Shown: piece after piece, positions 1-9,313 of the stretch
How the letters are laid out: every line of letters begins with the position of its first letter
Position numbering within the stretch: the first letter of the stretch is position 1
Source: Pseudosulfitobacter pseudonitzschiae
GTDB taxonomy: Bacteria > Pseudomonadota > Alphaproteobacteria > Rhodobacterales > Rhodobacteraceae
Length of the DNA stretch: 64,000 nucleotides
NCBI RefSeq assembly: GCF_002222635.1
Contig: NZ_CP022415.1
Location: 3,348,001 to 3,412,000, forward strand
Direction: 5' to 3'
Position numbers and translations under genes: made by a program
The notes under the pieces: generated by a model
What the model saw: the letters and a program-made list of their open reading frames with translations, nothing else
What the model was told of the DNA's origin: nothing
The model's database searches: none

Positions 1-228
1 GAGGGGTTCCAGCGTGCCGAATATCTGCTGGACCACGGGATGCTGGATCGCGTGACCCCACGCACCGAGTTGCGTGACGAGTTGATTACGATCACTCGTA
101 TGCTTTTGGGGCTGCCGCCCGCTGTCAAAGGCGATTTGCCCGCACCCGAACCGGCCATCGAAGCACCCAAAACCACTTCTGCCCCGACGCCTGCGGCGCA
201 GCCTGCGCCGACATCATCCAAAAAATGA
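1..228 (+). CDS. accD: acetyl-CoA carboxylase carboxyltransferase subunit beta, 3' end (partial)
   Basis: This is the last 75 codons of a gene that begins before the window. The readable part holds the typical AccD end: the stretch [16 protein letters not shown], then the helix [11 protein letters not shown], then a Pro/Ala/Thr-rich tail ending in lysines. AccD pairs with AccA in the carboxyltransferase half of acetyl-CoA carboxylase, which makes malonyl-CoA for fatty acid synthesis in the cytoplasm. The stop codon overlaps the folC start as ATGA, so the two genes are probably translationally coupled. The accD-folC pairing is common in bacteria and supports the call. The zinc-finger N-terminal part lies outside the window. 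Confidence 0.9.
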   Translation, partial: EGFQRAEYLLDHGMLDRVTPRTELRDELITITRMLLGLPPAVKGDLPAPEPAIEAPKTTSAPTPAAQPAPTSSKK

Positions 229-1499
229 CCGCGGACGGTTCTGATGTCATCCTGCAACGGATGATGGCGCTGCACCCCAAGATCATCGACCTGACGCTGG
301 ACCGTGTCTGGCGTTTGCTGGATGCGCTGGGCAACCCGCAGAACGATCTGCCGCCGGTAATTCACATTGCGGGCACCAACGGCAAAGGATCGACTCAGGC
401 GATGATCCGCGCAGGGCTTGAGGCGGCAGGCAAGCGTGTACATGCTTATACCTCGCCGCATCTGGCGCGATTTCACGAACGTATCCGGCTGGCAGGTGAA
501 CTGATTTCCGAGGACGCGCTGAGCGCGGTTCTGGACGAGTGTTATGCGGCCAACAACGGCGAAACGATCACTTATTTCGAGATTACGACCATCGCCGCGA
601 TCCTTGCCTTTGCGCGCACCCCTGCGGATTACACTTTGCTTGAGGTGGGTCTGGGCGGACGTCTGGACGCCACCAATGTGATCGAAAAACCTGCGATGAC
701 GGTGATTACGCCGGTCAGCATAGATCACCAGCAGTTTCTGGGCGACACATTGGCCCAGATTGCGGGCGAAAAGGCGGGAATTATCAAACGCGGCGTGCCC
801 TGCGTGGTTGGACCGCAGGACGCCGCCGCGCTGGATGTGATCGAAGGCGTCGCCGCCCGTCTGGGCGCGCCGCTGATGGTCTATGGCCAGCACTGGCACA
901 TCGGACCTGATCACGGGCGCATGGCATTTCAGGACGACGGCGGCCTGCTGGATCTGCCCTTGCCCAATCTGATCGGGGCGCATCAGATCCAGAACGCAGG
1001 CGCGGCGCTGATGGTGTTGCGCGATCTGGGCATGGACGAGGCTGCCTGCACTGCCGCTGTCACCGGTGCGCAATGGCCCGCGCGGATGCAGCGGCTGCGC
1101 ACGGGGCCGCTGGCCGAGCGTGCAGGCGCTGCCGAATTGTGGCTGGACGGCGGACACAATCCGGCGGCAGGCGAGGCATTGGCGCATGTGCTTGCCAACT
1201 TGCCCGACCGGCGCACACATTTGATCTGCGGCATGCTGAACACCAAGGACATCGGCGGCTATCTGCGTCCGTTGGCGGCGCATGCCGCCAGTCTGACCGC
1301 CGTGTCGATCCCCGGCGAGACGAACACCTTGCCCGCAGCAACCACCGCCGAAGCCGCAACAAAAGCAGGATTGCGGGCCGGCACTGCCGACAGCGTAGGC
1401 GCTGCTTTGGACGCAATCCTGACCGCAGACCCCCAAGCGCGTGTGCTGATTTGCGGCTCGCTGTATCTGGCGGGAAATATTCTGCGCGACAACGGCTGA
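225..1499 (+). CDS. folC: bifunctional dihydrofolate synthase / folylpolyglutamate synthase
   Basis: This 424-residue enzyme adds glutamate to dihydropteroate and then extends the polyglutamate tail of reduced folates, using ATP, in the cytoplasm. The Mur-ligase-type P-loop AGTNGKGST is near residues 49-57. Further family blocks follow: [17 protein letters not shown], a SIDHQQFLG segment and, in the C-terminal domain, DGGHNPAA. The length is normal for FolC. The start codon lies in the ATGA overlap with the accD stop, so no separate promoter is expected. The gene ends about 30 bases before the convergent zapE gene. The family call is secure from the motifs and the accD neighbour. Confidence 0.95.
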   Translation: MTADGSDVILQRMMALHPKIIDLTLDRVWRLLDALGNPQNDLPPVIHIAGTNGKGSTQAMIRAGLEAAGKRVHAYTSPHLARFHERIRLAGELISEDALSAVLDECYAANNGETITYFEITTIAAILAFARTPADYTLLEVGLGGRLDATNVIEKPAMTVITPVSIDHQQFLGDTLAQIAGEKAGIIKRGVPCVVGPQDAAALDVIEGVAARLGAPLMVYGQHWHIGPDHGRMAFQDDGGLLDLPLPNLIGAHQIQNAGAALMVLRDLGMDEAACTAAVTGAQWPARMQRLRTGPLAERAGAAELWLDGGHNPAAGEALAHVLANLPDRRTHLICGMLNTKDIGGYLRPLAAHAASLTAVSIPGETNTLPAATTAEAATKAGLRAGTADSVGAALDAILTADPQARVLICGSLYLAGNILRDNG

Positions 1500-1515
1500 A
1501 CACCTGTCCGGTCCG

Positions 1516-1530
1516 GCGGGTTTGCCCCGC
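1516..1530. terminator. short hairpin between convergent folC and zapE
   Basis: GCGGG and CCCGC flank a five-base loop in the small gap between the convergent folC and zapE stops. No clear T-run follows on either strand, so terminator function is only inferred from position. Confidence 0.3.
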
Positions 1531-1531
1531 A

Positions 1532-2599
1532 TTAGGTCTCGGGCTGTCCCCAGTCGGCGGCCATCATCTCGCGCAGGCGCGATGCGGTGCGTTCGAATTC
1601 AAAGGTGCCTTCGCCCTCGACATAGAGCATTTCGGGCATGGCGGCGGCAGAGGCAATCAGCTTGACCCTAGCCTCGTAGAGCGCGTCGATCAGGGTAACG
1701 AACCGCTTGGCCTCGTTGAAATTGCTGCGTGACAGACGCGGGATGTTGTCGATCATCAGCACCCGCACGGCGTCGGCAATCACCAGATAATCGCCAGGCC
1801 CCAAGGGCTTACCGCACAGGTCATAGAACGGTGCGCGCGCGATGCCGCTGCGATAGGCGGGCAGTTCGACTTCACGCCCTTTGATCCGCAAGACCAGCGG
1901 CTCGGCTTCGCCGCCTGTCAGATCGCGCCAGACCGCATCCATCGTGGCGCGTGTTTCCTCCGAGATGGGGGTAAAAAACCGCTCTTCGCCTGCCAGACGA
2001 TCCTGACGATAGTCGCGCGGGCTGACCATTTCGTGCACCACCGTCTTTTGTTTGATCAAGTCGATGGCGGGCAGGAACAACTGCCGGTTCAGCCCGTTTT
2101 TGTACAACTCGTCCGGATGACGGTTGGAGGTTGTAATAACGCATACGCCTGCTTCAAACAGCGCACGAAACAACCGCCCCACGATCATCGCATCGGTGAT
2201 GTCGGTAATCTGCATCTCGTCAAAGGCCAGCAGCCGTACGCTTTCGGCCACCTTTTTCGCGACGGGGGCCACGGCATCCTCGACGCCATTTTGATGGGCC
2301 TTGTGCAGCGCGGCATGGATTTCCTGCATGAAGGCGTGAAAATGCACCCGCCGCGCAGGTACGTCATCGATGTGCTGCACAAACAGGTCCATCAACATCG
2401 ACTTGCCCCGTCCGACGCCGCCCCACAGATACAGCCCCTTGGGCGCTTCGGGTGCTTTGCGGAACCAGCCTGTTTTCACCGGCGTGTTCAGCGCCTTTTG
2501 GATGCGGTCAAATTCATCCATTACCGCCACTTGGGCGGGATCGGATTGCAGCGTGCCGTCGGCGGTTAACTGCGCGTAAATGGTGCTGAACTTGGTCAT
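1532..2599 (-). CDS. zapE: cell division protein ZapE / AFG1-like ATPase
   Basis: This 355-residue AAA-type ATPase belongs to the AFG1/ZapE family. In E. coli the family member acts at the FtsZ ring; mitochondrial relatives handle misfolded inner-membrane proteins. The P-loop GGVGRGKSMLMDLF sits near residues 60-73. The Walker B block LLAFDEMQITDI follows near residue 125, and the sensor segment TTSNRHPDELY near residue 155. The length is typical. The gene converges on folC and is divergent from the MFS gene, so it seems to be transcribed alone. No signal peptide or membrane segment is visible. Confidence 0.92.
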   Translation of the reverse strand: MTKFSTIYAQLTADGTLQSDPAQVAVMDEFDRIQKALNTPVKTGWFRKAPEAPKGLYLWGGVGRGKSMLMDLFVQHIDDVPARRVHFHAFMQEIHAALHKAHQNGVEDAVAPVAKKVAESVRLLAFDEMQITDITDAMIVGRLFRALFEAGVCVITTSNRHPDELYKNGLNRQLFLPAIDLIKQKTVVHEMVSPRDYRQDRLAGEERFFTPISEETRATMDAVWRDLTGGEAEPLVLRIKGREVELPAYRSGIARAPFYDLCGKPLGPGDYLVIADAVRVLMIDNIPRLSRSNFNEAKRFVTLIDALYEARVKLIASAAAMPEMLYVEGEGTFEFERTASRLREMMAADWGQPET

Positions 2600-2691
2600 G
2601 CCTTGGCTTAGCCGAGCGTTTGGCCGTTGAAAAGCGTAGGGGCGTGTCGCGTCACATCAAATTTCGTGACGTGACGAACAAAATTGCTGAT

Positions 2692-2719
2692 TTGACCGTT
2701 GTCGGGAAATGCCTAGAGT
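2692..2719 (+). promoter_or_regulatory. candidate sigma-70 promoter for the MFS gene
   Basis: TTGACC at 2692-2697 and TAGAGT at 2714-2719 are 16 bases apart. Transcription would then begin near 2726, after an in-frame ATG at 2709 and before the GTG at 2748. This supports GTG as the true start of the MFS gene. Upstream, CGTCAC (2650-2655) and GTGACG (2666-2671) form an inverted repeat that could bind a regulator. Confidence 0.45.
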
Positions 2720-2747
2720 TTGCGCAACCCGGAACCGGAGCATCCCT

Positions 2748-4001
2748 GTGACTACCCGCACATCTCTTTTCACGCCCGTCCTTTTGGTCGGCTGCTTTAT
2801 CATCATGGTCAGCTTTGCGGTTCGCGCGTCCTTTGGTGTGTTCCAGATTCCGATTGCGGCCGAATTCGGATGGTTAAGAACCGAATTTTCGCTGGCCATT
2901 GCAATCCAGAACCTTGCGTGGGGCATCGGCCAGCCGATATTCGGGGCCATCGCGGAAAAAATCGGCGACCGCAAAGCAATCGTGTTCGGTGCGGTGCTTT
3001 ATGCCGTCGGGCTGGTTCTGTCCGCAGGTTCGACTACCCCGCTTGAGCATCAGGCCTATGCGTGGCTGGTGGGCTTTGGCATCGCAGGCACCGGATTTGG
3101 TGTTATTCTTGCGGTGGTGGGCCGCGCGGCAAGCGACGACAACCGGTCGATGTCGCTGGCCATTGCCACGGCAGCGGGAAGTGCGGGGCAGGTTTTTGGT
3201 GCGCCGGTGGCGGAATGGCTGCTGACGATGATGAGCTGGCAGATGGTGTTCGTGACCTTTGCGGGCACAATTCTGGCAATGCTGCTGGCACTGCCACTGA
3301 TGCGCGCGCCAGTCACGGCAACCAAGGCCGAACTGGAAGAAAGCATGGGGGAAATTCTGCTCAAAGCCTTTCGTGATCCATCCTTTACGCTGATCTTTCT
3401 GGGGTTCTTCAGCTGCGGCTATCAACTGGGCTTTATCACGGCGCATTTTCCTGCCTTTGTCACCGAACTGTGCGGGCCGATCCTGCCGGGTGGGGTGCTG
3501 CATAATATCGGCATCACCAGCACCTCGGCGCTGGGGGCCGTTGCGATTTCGCTGATCGGGATGGCCAATATTGCGGGCACGCTGGCCGCAGGTTGGGCGG
3601 GAAAACGGTTTTCCAAGAAATACCTTCTGGCGGGCATCTATGTGGGCCGCACAGTGATCGCGGCGCTGTTTATCCTGCTGCCGATTACGCCGCTGTCGGT
3701 GATCCTTTTTTCGGTCGGGATGGGGGCGCTGTGGCTTGCCACGGTTCCGCTGACTTCGGGGTTGGTCGCGCATATTTACGGCCTGCGCTATATGGGCACG
3801 CTGTACGGTATCGTGTTCTTTAGCCACCAGTTGGGTAGTTTTCTGGGTGTCTGGCTGGGCGGTCGGATGTACGACATCACGGGCGATTACACGATGGTCT
3901 GGTGGATCGGCGTGGGTGTCGGTGCGTTCAGCGCAATCGTCCACCTGCCAATCCGCGAGCGTGTTTTGGGCAACGGCCTGATGGCAAAGCCAGCGGTTTA
4001 A
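2748..4001 (+). CDS. MFS transporter, monocarboxylate/oxalate-formate-like
   Basis: This is a 417-residue inner-membrane carrier with about twelve hydrophobic segments in two halves, separated by a charged loop (KAELEESMGEILLKAF). The segment GQPIFGAIAEKIGDRKAI near residue 60 is the MFS signature loop between helices 2 and 3. The broad family (monocarboxylate or oxalate/formate antiporter-like) is a guess from sequence style; the substrate cannot be read. I prefer GTG 2748 because GGAG lies seven bases before it and a plausible promoter lies upstream. An in-frame ATG at 2709 would add 13 polar residues. The stop overlaps the stop of the convergent hydrolase gene. Confidence 0.8.
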   Translation: MTTRTSLFTPVLLVGCFIIMVSFAVRASFGVFQIPIAAEFGWLRTEFSLAIAIQNLAWGIGQPIFGAIAEKIGDRKAIVFGAVLYAVGLVLSAGSTTPLEHQAYAWLVGFGIAGTGFGVILAVVGRAASDDNRSMSLAIATAAGSAGQVFGAPVAEWLLTMMSWQMVFVTFAGTILAMLLALPLMRAPVTATKAELEESMGEILLKAFRDPSFTLIFLGFFSCGYQLGFITAHFPAFVTELCGPILPGGVLHNIGITSTSALGAVAISLIGMANIAGTLAAGWAGKRFSKKYLLAGIYVGRTVIAALFILLPITPLSVILFSVGMGALWLATVPLTSGLVAHIYGLRYMGTLYGIVFFSHQLGSFLGVWLGGRMYDITGDYTMVWWIGVGVGAFSAIVHLPIRERVLGNGLMAKPAV

Positions 4002-4918
4002 AGCTTTGGCGGGTTGTCGCAAATGATCTGCAAGACCTGATCCGCATGAGTATAGGGCAGCGCATGGGTTGCGCCGTCGATCACTTCTTGGTGGGCATTC
4101 CGGCTCCATTCGGCCAGCAGGCCAACCGATGACATTGCAATAACGGTATCCTCGCGGCCCCAGATCGCAAGCACCGGAATGCCCGCGCGGTGGATGATCT
4201 GGTGTTCGGCTTTCTGACTGCGGTTAAGTACGCCGCGTAAGCTGGACAGAACGGCGGGCACAAAGCCGCGCCGGTTCAGTTCGGCCAACTGCATTTTGCC
4301 AATGTTTTCCACTTGGGTTTTGCTGGTCGTGTCGGTCCTGATTCCCTTGCGCAGCTGACGCGGGAACAAGGCCAGCATCAACCAATCGCCGATCACCGGC
4401 GTTTGCACGATGAACCGGCTAAGCCGTGTGCGTACAAGGCCCATGCCTGCAGGGGCAAGCAGGATCAACTGGCGCAGGCGGTCGGGGTGGGCAGCAGCGA
4501 ACAGCGTGGCAATCGCCCCGCCCATGGAATAGCCGATCAGTGTGATGTCACCGCCGACGTTTTCATGGGTCAGCAACTCTTCCAGCTCGGTCAGATAGAA
4601 CGCATCGTCATGCGGGCCCGTGGGCCGGTCGGAATAACCGCGCCCGTAGTGGTCGAAGATCAGCACGCGAAAGCCCAGCAAAGCCAGCCCGCGCGACAGC
4701 CCGCCCCAAACATAGGAGGATGTGGTCAGCCCGTGTATGCAAACACAAACCGGCCCGCGCACAGGTCCAAGCCACGCATAATGCACGACACCGCGCGACA
4801 AAGTGGCGAATTTGCCCGGTGCATTCTGGCGGCCATCGGGCCCCATGTGCGCGCGCATCCGTTCGATCACAACCGGAATGGCGATCAGCGCCACCAGCAG
4901 GATTAGCACCCAATACAT
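3998..4918 (-). CDS. membrane-anchored alpha/beta hydrolase
   Basis: This 306-residue protein starts with a hydrophobic segment (residues 2-18), which probably anchors it in the inner membrane. An alpha/beta-hydrolase fold follows. The HGLTTSSYVWGG stretch near residue 63 is the oxyanion loop, GYSMGG near residue 125 carries the nucleophile serine, WGRED near residue 255 is the usual acid region, and ATHALPYTH near residue 287 supplies the histidine. The substrate is unknown. The start overlaps the stop of the cyclodeaminase-like gene as ATGA, so it is the last gene of a three-gene operon. Confidence 0.82.
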   Translation of the reverse strand: MYWVLILLVALIAIPVVIERMRAHMGPDGRQNAPGKFATLSRGVVHYAWLGPVRGPVCVCIHGLTTSSYVWGGLSRGLALLGFRVLIFDHYGRGYSDRPTGPHDDAFYLTELEELLTHENVGGDITLIGYSMGGAIATLFAAAHPDRLRQLILLAPAGMGLVRTRLSRFIVQTPVIGDWLMLALFPRQLRKGIRTDTTSKTQVENIGKMQLAELNRRGFVPAVLSSLRGVLNRSQKAEHQIIHRAGIPVLAIWGREDTVIAMSSVGLLAEWSRNAHQEVIDGATHALPYTHADQVLQIICDNPPKL

Positions 4919-5838
4919 CAGGTGTCTGCATTCCAGCGGTCAAGGATATAACGGCTGGTCATCAGATCCAGATGCGCCCCGCCGCCGTTCTTGAACAAGG
5001 TGATTTCATCGTCGGATGTGCGCGTGAACGCGTCCATATCATAATAGTCGGCAAGCAGATGGTCGCGGGTGATTGCGCCGCTTTCCAGCGGGATATTGAT
5101 CTCACCGATGTGCCCGATGGTGGTGTCGAAACTGTCGACGAAGACCCGTGATTTTTGCAGGGCCGCGTCGTCGACCTCGCGCATGTCGGGGCGGTAGGCG
5201 CCGATCAGATCGACATGCTGGCCCGCCCGAAGCCAGTCGCCCATAATCAGCGGTTCGGTGGACATGGTGGCGCTGGTAATAATGTCGGCGGCGCGGATGG
5301 CGGCCTCCAGATCGTCGGCCACTTGCAGGCCGTCGATTTCTTGGGCCATTTTGTCAGCATTGGCGCGGGTGCGGTTCCAGACGGTGAAGCGGGCATGGGG
5401 AAAGGCCGCGGAATAGGCGGCGTGCAGGCTGTGGCCCACCGTGCCGGCCCCGACGATCAGGATATTTTCGCTGTCGGGGCGGGCCAGACGGCGGGCGGCG
5501 GTCAGGCTGTCACCAGCGGTTTTCCACTTGGTTACAAGGTGGAAATCGACAATCGCCTCAAGCGTGCCGTCCGCGTCGGAATAGAGCGTGACACCGCCGT
5601 TCACCATCGGTTTGCTCTTGGCCGGATTGCCCGGAAAGATCGTGGCCGATTTCACCGCAATCCCCAACCCGTCAACCCACGCCGCGCGGTTCAGCAGCGT
5701 GTCGGGGTCACGGTAGAGGAACGTATCGCTAATCTCGGCGGGGGGTAGTTTGTGACTAGCTGCCAGCGCATCGGTCAGGCCGATCCAGTCCAGCAAAGCC
5801 TCGCCCTCGGTGAAGGGGATGATGGGAATAGGGCTCAT
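4918..5838 (-). CDS. ornithine cyclodeaminase / mu-crystallin family protein
   Basis: This 306-residue NAD(P)-dependent enzyme has the family's substrate block at the N-terminus, with KSATIFPGNP near residue 61. Its Rossmann nucleotide site is ILIVGAGTVGHSLHAAYSAA near residue 125. Members act as ornithine cyclodeaminases, alanine dehydrogenases or ketimine reductases, and the sequence does not decide between them. I place the start at 5838 because GAGGAGG lies upstream and the ATG forms an ATGA overlap with the HAD gene; an upstream in-frame start would run deep into that gene. It ends in another ATGA overlap with the hydrolase gene. Confidence 0.85.
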   Translation of the reverse strand: MSPIPIIPFTEGEALLDWIGLTDALAASHKLPPAEISDTFLYRDPDTLLNRAAWVDGLGIAVKSATIFPGNPAKSKPMVNGGVTLYSDADGTLEAIVDFHLVTKWKTAGDSLTAARRLARPDSENILIVGAGTVGHSLHAAYSAAFPHARFTVWNRTRANADKMAQEIDGLQVADDLEAAIRAADIITSATMSTEPLIMGDWLRAGQHVDLIGAYRPDMREVDDAALQKSRVFVDSFDTTIGHIGEINIPLESGAITRDHLLADYYDMDAFTRTSDDEITLFKNGGGAHLDLMTSRYILDRWNADT

Positions 5839-6455
5839 TGCGCTTCCTCCTCGCTCAGCAACCCTTCGGCGATCAGCCGGTCGGCCCAACCTGCGGGGTC
5901 TGAGAACAGGTGCGTGTTCCAGCCGCGCGCCTTGGCCGAGGCGATGTTGTCGGCGCGATCATCGGTAAAGATCAGTGCGTCACCCGACAGGCCGCTTTCG
6001 TCTTCCAGCATCTGGAAAATCTGCGGGTCGGGTTTGATCACACCCATGTGCCCCGAGATAAAGTCGCGGTCGAATTCGCGCATGAACGGATAGACCCGCG
6101 CTGCGATATCATAGGTTTGGATGCCGAAGTTTGTCAGCGAAAACACAGGCGTGCCCTTGGCCTGCAGCGCCTTCATCAGTCGCACGGACCGGTCGATGGC
6201 AGGGGCGGCCATGTCGATCCAGCGGTCGTGCCACAGGCGAATCTCGGGGGCCCAGTCGGGATTGGCGTCGGCTGTTGCCATGACCATGTCGGTAAAGTTC
6301 TCGCCCATATCCACACGGTCGTTCATGCCGTGCAGGTCGACGTTTGCGAACATTTCGCGGCGGCGTTGGCCGCCGATCACGCTGTCAAAGAACCGCTCGG
6401 GTTGCCACTCGATCAACACGTTTCCAATGTCGAACACGACGGCCTTGATGGTCAT
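5835..6455 (-). CDS. HAD-superfamily hydrolase (HAD-IA, YihX-like phosphatase)
   Basis: This 206-residue cytoplasmic phosphatase shows the HAD motifs in order. VFDIGNVLIEW at residues 8-18 is motif I; note that the second Asp of the usual DxD is replaced by Asn here. FSLTNFG near residue 110 is motif II, ISGHMGVIKPDPQIF near residue 138 holds the motif III lysine, and IFTDDRADNI near residue 167 is motif IV. The loss of the second motif I Asp is seen in YihX-type members and some dehalogenases, so phosphatase activity is likely but not proven. It is the first gene of the operon with the cyclodeaminase-like protein and hydrolase. Confidence 0.85.
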   Translation of the reverse strand: MTIKAVVFDIGNVLIEWQPERFFDSVIGGQRRREMFANVDLHGMNDRVDMGENFTDMVMATADANPDWAPEIRLWHDRWIDMAAPAIDRSVRLMKALQAKGTPVFSLTNFGIQTYDIAARVYPFMREFDRDFISGHMGVIKPDPQIFQMLEDESGLSGDALIFTDDRADNIASAKARGWNTHLFSDPAGWADRLIAEGLLSEEEAQ

Positions 6456-6502
6456 AGGTCTTGCCTTTCTCGCGCCGGTATCCGCTGTCGGACACGGGCG
6501 CC

Positions 6503-6952
6503 TTATGACTTTGCGGCGGCGCGTATCGCCCGCTCCAGTGCGTCCAGAAAACGTGAGCGGTCTGCCTTTGTAAAGCCTTTGCCGCCGCCTTGGCGAAAGG
6601 GATCTGCGCTGCGCAGGTCGGTCATCAGGTCACGGGTGGCCAGCACGTTGCCGATGTTGGCCTGCGTCAGCGGCTCGCCGTTGTGTTTCAGCACCTGCGC
6701 GCCTGCCTCGACGCATTTGGCGGCCAGTGGAATGTCACCTGTTACGACCACATCGCCGGGGCCTACGCGGTCTGCGATCCACATATCGGCGATGTCCGGC
6801 CCTTCGGGGACGATCACGGTTTCCACCAGCGGGTTTTGCGACGGGCGCAGACCACCGTTGGACACGACATACATCTTCAGGCGATGGCGCGTGGCAACCC
6901 GTTCGGATTCGGCTTTTACGGGGCAAGCATCGGCGTCGATATACAGGCTCAT
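6503..6952 (-). CDS. UPF0178 / YaiI family protein (DUF188)
   Basis: This 149-residue conserved protein of the YaiI/YqxD family has an unknown biochemical role. The N-terminal [10 protein letters not shown] motif contains the two acidic residues typical of this PIN-like fold, and [16 protein letters not shown] follows in the middle. The C-terminal part [20 protein letters not shown] is also typical. The length is normal. The start codon overlaps the sthA stop as ATGA, so it is probably co-transcribed downstream of sthA. A nuclease or RNA-related role is possible from the fold, but I have no direct evidence for it. Confidence 0.88.
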   Translation of the reverse strand: MSLYIDADACPVKAESERVATRHRLKMYVVSNGGLRPSQNPLVETVIVPEGPDIADMWIADRVGPGDVVVTGDIPLAAKCVEAGAQVLKHNGEPLTQANIGNVLATRDLMTDLRSADPFRQGGGKGFTKADRSRFLDALERAIRAAAKS

Positions 6953-8373
6953 TTGGCAGCCTTGCGCGGTGCCTTGAATTGCTCGGGTATCGGCATCCGG
7001 TTAAAGGCGTCAAGACCAGCGATCTTGTAAGCCTCTGCCAAAGTTGGATAATTGAAGGTGTTCTGCACGAAGTAGTCGACCGTTCCTTTCAGGTTCAGCA
7101 CCGCCTGCGCGATGTGGATCAGTTCGGTTGCACCTTCGCCGACGATCTGAACGCCCAGCACGCGACGGGTTTTCAGGCTGACCAGCATTTTCAGCATCCC
7201 GTGTTCCAACCCCATGATGTGCCCGCGCGAGGTTTCCCGCATCCGCGCGATGCCGACCTCATAGGCGATGCCGCGTTCCTGCATCTCTTCTTCGGACATG
7301 CCGCAGGTGCTGATTTCGGGAACCGAATAGATACCATAGGGAAACCACGGGCTTTCCTCCAACGTGGGCGTATCCAGCGCATGACAGGCGGCAACGCGCC
7401 CCTGTTGCAGCGAGGTCGAAGCCAGTGAGGGGTGACCAATCACATCGCCGGCTGCATAAATATGCGGCACATTGGTCTGATAGGTTTTGCGCGTGACTGT
7501 CAGCCGCCCGCGATGGTCTGTTTCAAGCCCCGCCGCTGTGGTATTCAGCCGGTCGGTCGCGCCCATGCGTCCGGCGGCAAACAACAGCATTTCGCCGCGC
7601 ACATGGCGACCGTTCGACAGGCTGACTTCGATGTGGGTGCCTGCGTCTTCGATTCTATCGACGGCAGAGCCCAACCGTAGATCGACGCCGTTTTCGCGAA
7701 TCTCGTGCATGAACTCCTGAATGGTGGCGGTGTCGATGAAATCAAGAAAGCTGTCGCGCGGCTCGACCAGCGTGACCCGAACATCCAGCGCCGAGAACAT
7801 CGTGGCATATTCCACCCCGATCACGCCTGCGCCGATGACGATCAGACTGCGCGGAATCTCTTGCATGTCGAGGAATTCGTCACTGTCTACAACGGTGCGC
7901 CCGTTGAACGGCACATTGTCGGGCCGGTAGGTGCGCGTTCCGGTGGTTATCAGGAATTTGTCGGATGTGATCCGGGTTTTCTTGCCCGCTTCGGTATCTA
8001 CCTCGATGGTATGCGGGTCGATAAATCGCGCGGCACCATGCAGCGTTTCAACGTGGTTTCGGGCGAACTGGTGTTCCAGTACGTCCACCTCGTAATCCAG
8101 TGTCATGTGCAGCCGCGCCCGAAGGTCTTCTGCCCCGATGTCCTGCCGTGCGCGGTAGGCGCGTCCGTAGAAGCTGCGCTCGCGCCAACCACTAAGGTTC
8201 AGCACGGTTTCGCGCAGGGTCTTGGACGGGATCGTGCCGGTGTGAACCGACACGCCACCCAAACGGTCGCGCCGGTCAATGACCAGAACGCGCCGTTTCA
8301 ACTTGCCCGCCTGAATTGCAGCGGACCGGCCTGCGGGGCCGGATCCGATGATAACGAGATCGTAATGCGACAT
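6949..8373 (-). CDS. sthA: soluble pyridine nucleotide transhydrogenase
   Basis: This 474-residue FAD flavoprotein probably passes reducing equivalents between NADPH and NADH in the cytoplasm. The FAD site [15 protein letters not shown] is at residues 10-24, the NAD(P) site [14 protein letters not shown] near residue 182, and the second FAD block [16 protein letters not shown] near residue 312. The segment that carries the redox disulfide in lipoamide dehydrogenases reads [14 protein letters not shown] here, with no cysteines. Loss of that disulfide is the hallmark of SthA within this family. The dimerization domain fills the C-terminal 120 residues. The gene overlaps the UPF0178 gene by four bases. 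Confidence 0.92.
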   Translation of the reverse strand: MSHYDLVIIGSGPAGRSAAIQAGKLKRRVLVIDRRDRLGGVSVHTGTIPSKTLRETVLNLSGWRERSFYGRAYRARQDIGAEDLRARLHMTLDYEVDVLEHQFARNHVETLHGAARFIDPHTIEVDTEAGKKTRITSDKFLITTGTRTYRPDNVPFNGRTVVDSDEFLDMQEIPRSLIVIGAGVIGVEYATMFSALDVRVTLVEPRDSFLDFIDTATIQEFMHEIRENGVDLRLGSAVDRIEDAGTHIEVSLSNGRHVRGEMLLFAAGRMGATDRLNTTAAGLETDHRGRLTVTRKTYQTNVPHIYAAGDVIGHPSLASTSLQQGRVAACHALDTPTLEESPWFPYGIYSVPEISTCGMSEEEMQERGIAYEVGIARMRETSRGHIMGLEHGMLKMLVSLKTRRVLGVQIVGEGATELIHIAQAVLNLKGTVDYFVQNTFNYPTLAEAYKIAGLDAFNRMPIPEQFKAPRKAAK

Positions 8374-8381
8374 ATGTGTCC

Positions 8382-9215
8382 TTAATCTGCGTAAAGCGCG
8401 TCTGCGTGGAACGCCACGTGATCCTCCATGAAGGTCGAGACGAAGAAATAGCTGTGATCATAACCCGGTTGCAGCCGCAAGGTGGCCTGTTGGCGACGTT
8501 TGGCAACCGCTTCTGCCAAGGCTTCGGGTTTGAGCAGGTCGATAAACTGGTCATTCGTGCCGGTGTCGACCAATACAGGGCCGTCAAAACCGCGTTCGGT
8601 CATCATCAGGCTGGCGTCATGGCGCGCCCATGTGGTTTCGTCATCGCCCAGATAGGCCTGCAACTGCTTACGGCCCCAATCGCTGCCCGCCGGATTGCAG
8701 ATGGGTGCAAAGGCCGAAACCGAGCGGTAGCGGCCGGGCAGATTCATCGCCAGAGTCAGCGCGCCATGTCCGCCCATCGAATGACCGGTGATCGCCTGTC
8801 GGTCCATGTCCACTGCGAAGTTTTCCCCGATTAGCTTGGGCAGTTCTTCTGCAATATAGGACCACATACTGAAATTCGGTTTCCAAGGCTCTTGGGTCGC
8901 GTCGACATAGAAACCCGCGCCTTTGCCCAAATCATAGGCATCGTCGTCGGCCACATCTTCACCGCGTGGCGATGTATCGGGAAACACCAGCGCAATGCCG
9001 TGTTCGGCGGCCCATGTCTGGGCGCTGGCCTTGGTCATTGCGTTTTCGTGGGTACAGGTCAGGCCGGACAGATACCACAGCACGGGAACGGGGCCGTCAC
9101 GTGCCTCGAGCGGGAGGAACAGGCCAAAGGTCATGTCGCAAGCGCAGGTATCGGAGGCGTGGGAATAGACGCCTTGGGTGCCGCCAAAGCAGGCATTCTC
9201 GGAAATCGTTATCAT
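8382..9215 (-). CDS. fghA: S-formylglutathione hydrolase
   Basis: This 277-residue esterase completes glutathione-dependent formaldehyde oxidation by splitting S-formylglutathione into formate and glutathione. The nucleophile motif ITGHSMGGHGAL is near residues 144-155, with serine in GHSMG. An aspartate lies in the VDTGTNDQF segment and the catalytic histidine in QPGYDHSYFF near residue 255. ENAMTKASAQTWAAEHGI near residue 58 is also characteristic of the FGH/esterase D family. The start is supported by a strong AAGGAGC ribosome-binding site. The partner formaldehyde dehydrogenase is not in this window. Eight bases separate it from sthA downstream, so they may share a transcript. Confidence 0.95.
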   Translation of the reverse strand: MITISENACFGGTQGVYSHASDTCACDMTFGLFLPLEARDGPVPVLWYLSGLTCTHENAMTKASAQTWAAEHGIALVFPDTSPRGEDVADDDAYDLGKGAGFYVDATQEPWKPNFSMWSYIAEELPKLIGENFAVDMDRQAITGHSMGGHGALTLAMNLPGRYRSVSAFAPICNPAGSDWGRKQLQAYLGDDETTWARHDASLMMTERGFDGPVLVDTGTNDQFIDLLKPEALAEAVAKRRQQATLRLQPGYDHSYFFVSTFMEDHVAFHADALYAD

Positions 9216-9274
9216 GTATTTGCTCCTTCAAAGGTTATCGCATGGCTATCGGGTGGCGGCGCGGGCGGCAAGGA

Positions 9275-9313
9275 CGGGAGCCTCCGGCGGGGATACTTGG
9301 AGCCAAAAGAAGC
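9275..9313. repeat. roseobacter-type intergenic repeat, form A
   Basis: A GGGAGCCTCCGGCGGGGATA block followed by CTTGGAGCCAAAAGAAG begins right at the end of the AEC carrier gene. I recognise this kind of sequence as a dispersed intergenic element in roseobacter genomes. It resembles the form B repeats at 14,281 and 19,186 in overall plan: a G/C-rich part, then an A-rich end next to a stop codon. Confidence 0.5.

Noticed and set aside
2874-4109. Long minus-strand open frame (411 codons) across the MFS gene
   Set aside because: Its product is rich in Arg, His and Gln with no family pattern. It is the antisense of a well-supported membrane protein.
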